DNA of 64,000 nt, taken from NCBI RefSeq assembly GCF_902499175.1, contig NZ_CABVQC010000018.1:1-64000 (forward strand). The letters are read 5' to 3'. Below are positions 36,084 to 45,794 of the stretch, one piece after another. The translations under genes and the position numbers were made by a program. The stretch's first letter is position 1. Each line of letters opens with the position of its first letter. The stretch is from Burkholderia aenigmatica (lineage in GTDB: Bacteria; Pseudomonadota; Gammaproteobacteria; Burkholderiales; Burkholderiaceae). Under the pieces are notes generated by a model that was not told where the DNA came from, made no database searches, and saw only the letters and a list, made by a program, of their open reading frames with translations.

Positions 36084-36197
36084 ACGATTGGGCGCCGCGC
36101 GGTTCGCTGAGCGGCGCACCGGCGACTTCGTGTGATCGTGGAAGATCGAGCATGATCGTGCGACCGATCAGGCGAGCCGCCGATGCCGGATTCGAGC

Positions 36198-36231
36198 AAC
36201 CCGCTTGAGACACTGTCCCAAGCGGGTTTTT
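36198..36231 (+). terminator. Terminator/attenuator after rpsU
   Basis: AACCCGCTTG / CAAGCGGGTT form a perfect 10-bp stem (36198-36207 / 36219-36228) with an 11-nt loop followed by TTT. In the enteric operon a similar terminator between rpsU and dnaG reduces downstream expression. Confidence 0.85.
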
Positions 36232-36284
36232 GTGTTGACGTCCGTTCGCGGGCGTCGAATTCACGTTTCCTTCCCGGGTGAAAG

Positions 36285-36731
36285 ATGAGTTTGAAAGAGC
36301 AGATCAGCGAAGACATGAAGGCCGCGATGCGCGCGAAGGAAAGCGAGCGCCTGGCAACGATTCGCCTGCTGATGGCCGCGATCAAGCAGCGCGAAGTCGA
36401 CGATCAGATCACCCTCGACGACGCGGGCATCACGGCCGTGATCGACAAGATGATCAAGCAGCGCAAGGATTCGATCAGCCAGTTCCAGGCAGCCGCCCGT
36501 GACGACCTCGTCGCGAAGGAGCAGGCTGAACTGGTCGTGCTGAGCGGCTATATGCCGGAGCAGCTGTCGGAAGCCGAAGTGGCTGCCGAAGTCCAGGCTG
36601 CAGTCGCGCAGACGGGCGCCGCCGGCCCGCAGGACATGGGCAAGGTGATGGGCGTGCTGAAGGGCAAGCTCGCCGGCCGTGCCGACATGACGGCGATTTC
36701 CGCGCTGGTCAAGGCCGCGCTGACGAAGTAA
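36285..36731 (+). CDS. GatB/YqeY-domain protein
   Basis: A 148-aa helical protein with YqeY motifs: LKEQISEDMKAAMRAKE, RLATIRLLMAAIKQRE and AAGPQDMGKVMGVLKGKLAGRADM. The YqeY domain is shared with the tail of GatB and is thought to bind tRNA. It is found between rpsU and dnaG in many bacteria, as here. The exact role is unknown. Confidence 0.92.
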   Translation: MSLKEQISEDMKAAMRAKESERLATIRLLMAAIKQREVDDQITLDDAGITAVIDKMIKQRKDSISQFQAAARDDLVAKEQAELVVLSGYMPEQLSEAEVAAEVQAAVAQTGAAGPQDMGKVMGVLKGKLAGRADMTAISALVKAALTK

Positions 36732-36802
36732 CCCCTGTTTCCCCGGCGCGCGCAGTGCGTGGGCCGGGGTGTCGTATTGTCTTTTTTTCGCTCGATCCCA
36801 CG

Positions 36803-38680
36803 GTGATTCCGCATTCGTTCCTGCAGGACTTGCTGAACCGCGTCGATATCGTCGACGTGGTGGGTCGGTACGTGCAGCTCAAGAAGGGCGGCGCCAACTT
36901 CATGGGGCTGTGCCCGTTCCACAACGAGAAGAGCCCGTCGTTTACCGTCAGTCCGACCAAGCAGTTCTATCACTGCTTCGGTTGTGGCGCGCACGGCACG
37001 GCGATCGGCTTCCTGATGGAGCACGCGGGGCTTACGTTCCCCGAAGCCGTGCAGGAACTCGCGCAGTCCGTCGGGCTGACCGTGCCGCACGAGCCGTCGA
37101 TGCGTGGCGGCGGTGGGGGCGGAGGCGGTGGCGGCGACTATCCGGCACCGGTGTCGAAATCGGTCGCGACCGCGTTGTCCGATGCGATGACCGCCGCGTG
37201 CGACTACTACCGCAAGCAGTTGCGCGGCGCGACCGTCGCGATCCAGTACCTGAAGAACCGGGGTCTGACCGGCGAGATCGCCGCGCGCTTCGGGCTCGGC
37301 TATGCGCCGGACGGCTGGCAGAACCTCGAGGCCGCGTTCCCGGACTATCGCGACGAGTCGCTCGTCGAGTCGGGGCTCGTGATCGTCAGCGAGAAGACCG
37401 ATGCGCAGGGCGTCGCGCGCCGCTACGACCGGTTCCGCGAGCGGATCATGTTCCCGATCCGCAACGTGAAGGGCCAGGTGATCGGCTTCGGCGGCCGCGT
37501 GCTCGGCAGCGGCGAGCCGAAGTACCTGAACTCGCCCGAAACCCCGCTGTTCAACAAGGGCAGCGAGCTGTACGGCCTGTTCGAGGCGCGGCTCGCGATT
37601 CGCGAGCGCAAGTACGTGCTGGTCGTCGAAGGCTACATGGACGTCGTCGCGCTCGCGCAGCTCGGGTTCCCGAATGCGGTCGCGACGCTCGGCACCGCGT
37701 GCACGCCGATTCACGTGCAGAAGCTGCTGCGCCAGACCGATACGGTCATTTTCAGTTTCGACGGCGATTCGGCCGGGCGGCGGGCGGCCCGGCGCGCGCT
37801 CGAGGCCTGCCTGCCGCATGCGGGCGACAACCGCACGATTCGGTTCCTTTTTCTGCCGGCCGAGCACGATCCGGACAGCTATGTACGCGAGTTCGGCGAG
37901 GCGGCGTTCTCCGAGCAGGTCGAGCGCGCGATGCCGCTGTCACAATTTCTGCTGAACGAAGCAATTTCCGGCAAGGCGCTCGACCAGCCGGAAGGCCGCG
38001 CGAAGGCGCTGTTCGACGCGAAGCCGCTGTTGCAGGCGCTGCCCGCGAACGCGTTGCGCGCACAGATCATGCACATGTTCGCCGATCGCCTCGACATCCC
38101 GTTCGAAGAGGTCGCGGGGCTGTCCGACGTCGATACGCGGATCGCGGCACCGCCGCGCCAGGCGCCCCCGCGCAGCGAGCGGCGCCGCGTGACGGACAGC
38201 GAAAAGCGTGCGTTGCGCACGCTGGTGATGCATCCGCGCATCGCGACGCAGCTCGACGACGAGCAGCTCGCGACCCTGCGCGCGTTGCCGCGCATCGGCG
38301 AACTGTTCGCGGAAGTCGTCGATCACGCGCGCGCGCTGGGCGACGGCGCGGAGTTCCGGCTGCTGTCGGATGTCCTGCGGACGTCCTCGAATGGAGCGAC
38401 TTACGAGGAAATCTTCCGCGAAATTCTGGACTATGATGAAAACGTCCGCGACTTGCTGTTACAGAATCCGGAAGACGAGACGGTGCCCGAGCGGCAGCGT
38501 GAACAGGAACGGATCGCGGGGGAGGAACTGCAGGCGGCGGTACTCAAGATGCGTTACGACGCCTGCTGCGACCGGCTTGACAGGCTGGCGCGGCAATCCA
38601 CCTTCACACCCGAGGAATTGGCCGAATTGACGGAATTGAACCAGCAGCGAACCGACATGAAGCGTCGGCTCGGGCTGTAG
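36803..38680 (+). CDS. dnaG: DNA primase
   Basis: A 625-aa primase from a GTG start (IPHSFLQDLLNRVDIVDVVG). The zinc finger is CPFHNEKSPSF...FHCFGCG-type (here CPFHNE and YHCFGCGAHG, residues about 38-62). The TOPRIM core has VVEGYMDVVAL and FDGDSAGRRAA. The C-terminal helicase-binding domain is present. A run of ten Gly (residues about 103-112, RGGGGGGGGGGDY) links the zinc domain to the core and is unusual. The GTG start follows family N-termini better than the upstream ATG at 36755. Confidence 0.96.
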   Translation: MIPHSFLQDLLNRVDIVDVVGRYVQLKKGGANFMGLCPFHNEKSPSFTVSPTKQFYHCFGCGAHGTAIGFLMEHAGLTFPEAVQELAQSVGLTVPHEPSMRGGGGGGGGGGDYPAPVSKSVATALSDAMTAACDYYRKQLRGATVAIQYLKNRGLTGEIAARFGLGYAPDGWQNLEAAFPDYRDESLVESGLVIVSEKTDAQGVARRYDRFRERIMFPIRNVKGQVIGFGGRVLGSGEPKYLNSPETPLFNKGSELYGLFEARLAIRERKYVLVVEGYMDVVALAQLGFPNAVATLGTACTPIHVQKLLRQTDTVIFSFDGDSAGRRAARRALEACLPHAGDNRTIRFLFLPAEHDPDSYVREFGEAAFSEQVERAMPLSQFLLNEAISGKALDQPEGRAKALFDAKPLLQALPANALRAQIMHMFADRLDIPFEEVAGLSDVDTRIAAPPRQAPPRSERRRVTDSEKRALRTLVMHPRIATQLDDEQLATLRALPRIGELFAEVVDHARALGDGAEFRLLSDVLRTSSNGATYEEIFREILDYDENVRDLLLQNPEDETVPERQREQERIAGEELQAAVLKMRYDACCDRLDRLARQSTFTPEELAELTELNQQRTDMKRRLGL

Positions 38681-38693
38681 GCGGCCGGAGAGC

Positions 38694-38722
38694 TTAGAGA
38701 GGGCTCCCCAGCGTGCTATAAT
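38694..38722 (+). promoter_or_regulatory. rpoD proximal promoter
   Basis: TTAGAG (38694-38699), 17 bp, then a perfect TATAAT (38717-38722), 47 bp before the rpoD ATG. It would let rpoD be expressed apart from dnaG. Confidence 0.6.
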
Positions 38723-38768
38723 ATAAGGTTTCCAGCGGTTTGTTTTCTAAGCAGAGGCGAGAATCGCG

Positions 38769-41186
<2,418 letters not shown>

Positions 41187-41206
41187 TTTCCAGCGTCTCT
41201 CCTGCG

Positions 41207-41250
41207 AACGCCGCCGGTATCTGCATGATGCCGGTGGCGTTTCTCCCCTT
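41207..41250 (+). terminator. Terminator after rpoD
   Basis: AACGCCGCCGG / CCGGTGGCGTT stem with one G-T pair (41207-41217 / 41231-41241), followed by TCTCCCCTT. It lies 21 bp after the rpoD stop. Confidence 0.65.
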
Positions 41251-41315
41251 TGTTGTTACAATGCCGGCCCGGCTTCTTTGTCGGGGCAGCGTGTGACACG
41301 CTTTGCTTCTCATCA

Positions 41316-41391
41316 GGGCTTGTAGCTCAGCGGTTAGAGCAGTCGACTCATAATCGATTGGTCGCGGGTTCGAACCCCGCCGGGCCCACCA
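41316..41391 (+). tRNA. tRNA with CAU anticodon, most likely tRNA-Ile2 (lysidine type)
   Basis: A 76-nt cloverleaf with genomic CCA. Acceptor GGGCTTG pairs with CGGGCCC, the D-arm is GCTC/GAGC, the anticodon stem GTCGA/TCGAT encloses loop CTCATAA, and the T-arm is GCGGG-TTCGAAC-CCCGC. The anticodon CAT could be elongator Met. However, the anticodon-arm and variable region (CGACTCATAATCG, TTGGTCGC) closely match E. coli tRNA-Ile2, and the C4-G69 pair is a known TilS identity feature, so Ile2 is preferred. It would be read as AUA after C34 is changed to lysidine. Confidence 0.9.
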
Positions 41392-41422
41392 GATTTCATG
41401 CGCGCGATTGCGCGGCATGCCG

Positions 41423-41457
41423 AAAACCCGCGATGGCTTCATGCGTCGCGGGTTTTT
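41423..41457 (+). terminator. Terminator after the tRNA gene
   Basis: AAAACCCGCGA / TCGCGGGTTTT stem (41423-41433 / 41446-41456) with a 12-nt loop, running into TTTTT. It lies 32 bp after the tRNA. Confidence 0.9.
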
Positions 41458-41650
41458 CTTTGCGTGGACGCGTGACGCGCGTCCGGATCGGGAAATTACC
41501 GAGAAAGTGCCGCGCCGCTGTCAATCCAAGTATGCTGTAGCGCGGCCGTTTCACACGCAACACCGGTTGCGGCCGAAGGAAAACCAGACAGCCCCGCGAT
41601 CCATCCGGCGGCAAGAATAAACAGACTTCGGCGGGAGTGGGACGGCAATC

Positions 41651-43201
41651 ATGACCATGCTGCGTTCGTGGGGTGCGATTCTCTCGTTGCTGGCGCTCGT
41701 TGCATGCGCGAGCCTGCCGCCGCAGGCCGATCGCGTACAGACGCACGCGTACACCGATACCGACAACACGCGGCTGGGCGTTGCGTTCCAGCGGCAGGCC
41801 AGTACGCACCCGGGGCAGGACGCGTTCCATCTGTTGATCGATCCGGTCGACGCGCTGGATGCGCGCGTGTTGCTTGCCGATCGCGCGGACCGCTCGCTCG
41901 ACCTTCAGTACTACATCTGGCACGACGACCTGACCGGGCACGAACTGGCCGACGCGATCATTCGCGCGGCCGATCGCGGCGTGCGCGTCCGTGCGCTGCT
42001 CGACGATCTCGGCACGAACGCGGACGACCGCAAGCTGCTCGAGATCAGTTCGCATCCGAACATCGAAATCCGGCTGTTCAATCCGGTCGCCACGCGCCGG
42101 TTCAAGAAGATCGGCACGGTGTTCGAGTTCTCGCGCGTCAACCGGCGCATGCACAACAAGGCGATGATCGCGGACAACCAGGCGGCGATCATCGGCGGCC
42201 GCAATATCGGCGACGAGTATTTTGGTGCATCGTCGATGCTGGAATTCGGCGATCTCGATGTCGTCGTCCACGGCCCGGTCGTGAAAAACATCTCGACCGA
42301 ATTCGACACGTTCTGGAATTCCCCGTACGCGTATCCGATCGGTGCGCTGGTCGGACACGATGCGGCGCCGGGCGGGCTGGACCGCGAGCGTGAACGATTG
42401 CGCGACTACCTGAGGACCATGGAGGACAACCCGTACGTACTCGAGGCGAGGCAACGGCTCGACCAGATTGTTCACGGGGCGGGCACGGAACTGTCGTGGG
42501 GCCACGCGACGGTGCTGTACGACGATCCGTCGAAGATCGCGCACGCGCCGAAGGACAGCGACGGGCACCTGATGCCGCAGTTGCGGGCGCTCGCATTGCA
42601 GCCTGAACATGACCTGCTGATCGTGTCTCCGTATTTCGTGCCGGGCAAGGAGGTCGTCGAGCGGCTGCGCGCGCTCACGGCGCGCGGCGTGCGTGTCACG
42701 GTGCTGACCAACTCGCTCGCGTCGACCGACGTGGCGGCCGTGCATGCGGGCTACCGGCAATACCGCAGCGATCTCGTGGCGGCCGGCGTGCGGCTTTACG
42801 AACGGCGGCCGTCAGGCGACAAGAGCATTTCGAAGAAGGTGATCATCGGGTCGTCGCGCGCGTCGCTGCATGCCAAGACCTACGTGTTCGACCACAAGAG
42901 CATTTTCATCGGGTCGATGAATCTCGATCCGCGCTCGCTGAACCTCAATACGGAAATCGGCGTGTACTGCGAGAGTCCGGCGATTGCGTCGCAAGTGGCA
43001 AACGATCTGGAAGGACGGCTCGATCGAATTGCGTGGCGGGTCGAGCCGAGGACCGATCCGGCGGGCAAAGGGCAGCTCAAGTGGATTCAGACCGATTCGG
43101 ACGGGAAGGTCACGGAGCTCGATCACGAACCGGAAGTGTCGGCCGCGCGGCGGATGGAAATCTGGTTTCTCGGGCTGCTTCCGATCGAATCGCAACTGTG
43201 A
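41651..43201 (+). CDS. Phospholipase-D-family lipoprotein (cardiolipin-synthase-like)
   Basis: A 516-aa protein with two HKD active sites: MHNKAMIADNQAAIIGGRN (about residue 165) and LHAKTYVFDHKSIFIGS (about residue 407). The N-terminus is a lipoprotein signal (SLLALVAC, acylated Cys about residue 19). The paired HKD and N-terminal anchor resemble YmdC/ClsC-type cardiolipin synthases, but no accessory gene is adjacent. It would act at the outer side of the inner membrane or in the periplasm. The C-terminus converges with the MocR gene. Confidence 0.88.
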   Translation: MTMLRSWGAILSLLALVACASLPPQADRVQTHAYTDTDNTRLGVAFQRQASTHPGQDAFHLLIDPVDALDARVLLADRADRSLDLQYYIWHDDLTGHELADAIIRAADRGVRVRALLDDLGTNADDRKLLEISSHPNIEIRLFNPVATRRFKKIGTVFEFSRVNRRMHNKAMIADNQAAIIGGRNIGDEYFGASSMLEFGDLDVVVHGPVVKNISTEFDTFWNSPYAYPIGALVGHDAAPGGLDRERERLRDYLRTMEDNPYVLEARQRLDQIVHGAGTELSWGHATVLYDDPSKIAHAPKDSDGHLMPQLRALALQPEHDLLIVSPYFVPGKEVVERLRALTARGVRVTVLTNSLASTDVAAVHAGYRQYRSDLVAAGVRLYERRPSGDKSISKKVIIGSSRASLHAKTYVFDHKSIFIGSMNLDPRSLNLNTEIGVYCESPAIASQVANDLEGRLDRIAWRVEPRTDPAGKGQLKWIQTDSDGKVTELDHEPEVSAARRMEIWFLGLLPIESQL

Positions 43202-43223
43202 GCGGCGATGCCGTACACGATGC

Positions 43224-44690
43224 TCAGCAGCGCGTGCGGCCGAACTGCTCGATGACGGCCGCGAGCTGCGTCGTCGCGGTCTCGATCGTCGCGTCGTTCA
43301 GGCCGGCGTATCCCAGCACGAAGCCGTTGTACGGCCGGCCGTCGCCGACCCGATAGCTGCTCAGCGGCTGAAGCAGCAGGCCATGCGCGGCTGCGGCGCG
43401 GGCGACGTCGGTATCGTGCAGCGGCATCGCGAGATCCGCCGACAGATGCATGCCACCCGGACTTTCGCGAACGCTCAGCGCGGTGCCGAGGTGGCGGGCG
43501 AGTGCCGCTTCGAGGCTGCTCCGTCGCTCGGCGTACAGCATCCGCATCTTGCGCAGGTGCCGCGCAAAGAGGCCCGTGTCGATGAATTCGGCCATCGCCA
43601 GTTGGTCGGCCGAGTGGCCGCGATGGACGAGTTCGCGCAGCGTTCGGGTGAAGCGTTCGACCAACACCGGCGGAACCACCATGAAACCGAGCCGCAGGGC
43701 GGGAAACATCGTCTTGCTGAAGGTGCCGAGATAGCAGACCGGTGCGTCGGCATGCAGGCCCTGGATCGCCGGCAGCGGCTGGCCGCCGTGGCGGAACTCG
43801 CTGTCGTAGTCGTCCTCGATGATCCAGGCGCCGCACGCACGTGCGTGCTCGGCGAGCGCGGCACGCCGCCGGGGGCTCATCAGCGCGCCAAGCGGGTATT
43901 GATGCGATGGCGTCGTATAGATCAGCCGCGGCGGCCGGGTGCGCCACTGTTCGTCGGTTGGCGCCATCCCTTCGTGGTCGACCTCGATCGGCACGAGCTC
44001 CAGGCCGGTCGACCGGAATGCGGTTCGGGCGCCGTTGTAGCAGGGGTTCTCGAGCCAGCCGAATTCACCGGGATTCGCCAGCATGCGCGCGCATAGTTCG
44101 AGGCTGCTTTGCGTGCCGTCGGTGATGAATACCTGGCCTGTGTCGCAGCGTACGCCTCGCGAGACCCGGATATAGGCGGCCACGGCGCGCCGCAATTCGG
44201 GCAGCCCTTCGACCGGGCCATAGGCGAGCTGCGCAGGCTTGATGACTTTCCATGCGCGCTCGATGCAACGACGCCATGGGGTAACGGGGAATTCATCGAG
44301 CGACGGAAGGCCGGGCACGAACGGCAGCATGCGTTCGGGTTCGGGATCGGCGTTCTCCAGCCCATGCACGCGCTCGGACAATTGAACCGGGGCCGGGCCG
44401 CTGTCGAGCCCGGCGCTCGAACGGCCGCATCCGTCCCAAAGCGTGATGGTGCCGTTGCGCGTCGCCGCCACGAAGCCTTCTTCGGCAAGGCGCTCGTACG
44501 CATAGACTGCCGAATTGCGCGCGATGCCCAGCTCCGCCGCGAGCACGCGCGTCGACACGAGCCGTGTGCCGGACGGAATGTGTCCGTCCAGCAGCAGGTT
44601 GCGCAGGCTCCGGTAGAGGGCTTCCTGCTGGCTGTGTCGGGTCGTGCCGTCCTGTCTGGAAAGCGATGAGATGAGCAGCGCGAGATCCAT
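43224..44690 (-). CDS. MocR/PdxR-type GntR-aminotransferase regulator
   Basis: A 488-aa regulator. The N-terminal GntR winged HTH (about residues 15-80) includes IPSGTRLVSTRVLAAELGIARN. The C-terminal fold-I aminotransferase domain (about 120-480) binds PLP; the Schiff-base Lys is in GTFSKTMFPALRLGF. MocR proteins sense PLP and often control vitamin B6 genes. The divergent gene is a PNPOx-family protein, and two direct repeats lie in the intergenic DNA, so local control is likely. Confidence 0.92.
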   Translation of the reverse strand: MDLALLISSLSRQDGTTRHSQQEALYRSLRNLLLDGHIPSGTRLVSTRVLAAELGIARNSAVYAYERLAEEGFVAATRNGTITLWDGCGRSSAGLDSGPAPVQLSERVHGLENADPEPERMLPFVPGLPSLDEFPVTPWRRCIERAWKVIKPAQLAYGPVEGLPELRRAVAAYIRVSRGVRCDTGQVFITDGTQSSLELCARMLANPGEFGWLENPCYNGARTAFRSTGLELVPIEVDHEGMAPTDEQWRTRPPRLIYTTPSHQYPLGALMSPRRRAALAEHARACGAWIIEDDYDSEFRHGGQPLPAIQGLHADAPVCYLGTFSKTMFPALRLGFMVVPPVLVERFTRTLRELVHRGHSADQLAMAEFIDTGLFARHLRKMRMLYAERRSSLEAALARHLGTALSVRESPGGMHLSADLAMPLHDTDVARAAAAHGLLLQPLSSYRVGDGRPYNGFVLGYAGLNDATIETATTQLAAVIEQFGRTRC

Positions 44691-44692
44691 GG

Positions 44693-44725
44693 GCTGGTTC
44701 TAGAATTTTTCGTTGAGCTGGTTCT
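44693..44725. promoter_or_regulatory. Direct-repeat operator candidate for the MocR protein
   Basis: GCTGGTTCT occurs twice in the same orientation, at 44693-44701 and 44717-44725, with starts 24 bp apart. MocR/PdxR proteins commonly bind spaced direct repeats. The first copy is 3 bp before the MocR start codon. Confidence 0.5.
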
Positions 44726-45005
44726 TTTGAAGATTCGACGCGCATCGTATCGTTCACGTTCTTGCGGTGCCGGCCGGCGCGCGGGTCATTCCGGCGATCG
44801 TCCACGATAGCGGCACGCGCGTATTTTGATCGATCTGGCAAGCGACTGTCGATGGGCCGATCGACAGGTCGGCGCAGCCGTGGAAGCCGCACGCATCCGA
44901 TTCGGTTAAATTCGGAGTGCAAAACTATTCAGAATGGATGCCCGCGTCGTGTCGGAACGCGGGCCGCTCGATGCGTGCAAGCGCGCGCGAACAGGAACAC
45001 GAAAC

Positions 45006-45656
45006 ATGAAAGACCAGACTGCTATCTCTCCCACCTCCCGCACCACCATTCGCCGCCTGCCGGAACTGGCGAACCGCGATCGCACGATGCTTCATCGCAT
45101 CGTGGACGAGGCCTACGTCTGCCATGTCGCGTTCGGTGCAGGTGACGACACGCACTGCATCCCGACCGCGCACTGGAGACGGGGCGATGACCTCTATATT
45201 CACGGGTCCAACGGCAGCCGGATGATCAAGGCGCTGTCGGCGGGCGCGCAGGCGTCCATCGCGATTACGTTGCTGGATGGTCTCGTGTTGGCCAGGTCGG
45301 CCTTCAACCATTCGATGAATTATCGATCCGCGGTGATCTACGGACGGTTCGAGGTGGTGGAGGGCAGTGCGGACAAGCTGATGGCGCTGGATGCATTGAT
45401 GGACAAGATCGCGCCCGGTCGCCGGCATGACGCGCGGCCCGGAAATGAGAAGGAACTCAATGCGACCAGCGTGCTGCGGATTGCGCTTGAGGAAGCCGCC
45501 GTGAAAGTCAGCGATTCAATGCCGTCCGACAAGGACGAAGATCTCGCGCTCGCTGTCTGGACGGGGATCCTGCCGCTGAAAACGACACGCGGCGCACCGG
45601 TTCATGCCGACGGCGCCATGCCGGTGCCGGACTACGTCCGCAACTGGACCGAGTGA
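45006..45656 (+). CDS. Pyridoxamine 5'-phosphate oxidase-family (FMN split-barrel) protein
   Basis: A 216-aa protein of the PNPOx-like/flavin-nucleotide-binding family: RTTIRRLPELANRDRTMLHR, AYVCHVAFGAGDDTHCIPTAH and LYIHGSNGSRMIKAL are characteristic. It is not a canonical PdxH by length or sequence. FMN or haem binding and a role in B6 or detoxification are possible. It is divergent from the MocR gene. AGGAACACGAAAC precedes the ATG at 45006. The 315-bp gap between the two genes holds the direct repeats and nothing else I can name. Confidence 0.85.
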   Translation: MKDQTAISPTSRTTIRRLPELANRDRTMLHRIVDEAYVCHVAFGAGDDTHCIPTAHWRRGDDLYIHGSNGSRMIKALSAGAQASIAITLLDGLVLARSAFNHSMNYRSAVIYGRFEVVEGSADKLMALDALMDKIAPGRRHDARPGNEKELNATSVLRIALEEAAVKVSDSMPSDKDEDLALAVWTGILPLKTTRGAPVHADGAMPVPDYVRNWTE

Positions 45657-45741
45657 GTTGCGCGACAAGGCCGTGCGATTTTGCTGGAAGCGGCAGCGCG
45701 CGGTGCTTTGAGCCGTGCCGCTTTTGCATGGCAGCGAGACA

Positions 45742-45779
45742 CGACCTTCGCGGGCCGACAGCGCGAAGGTCGCGCTGTC
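45742..45779. repeat. Two overlapping, mutually exclusive hairpins
   Basis: Hairpin A: CGACCTTCGCG (45742-45752) with CGCGAAGGTCG (45762-45772), perfect 11 bp. Hairpin B: GACAGCGCG (45757-45765) with CGCGCTGTC (45771-45779), perfect 9 bp. They share bases, so only one can form in a transcript. Located between the convergent PNPOx and DUF3300 genes; no T-tract follows. Confidence 0.7.
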
Positions 45780-45794
45780 GTGACGGGGTGCGTT

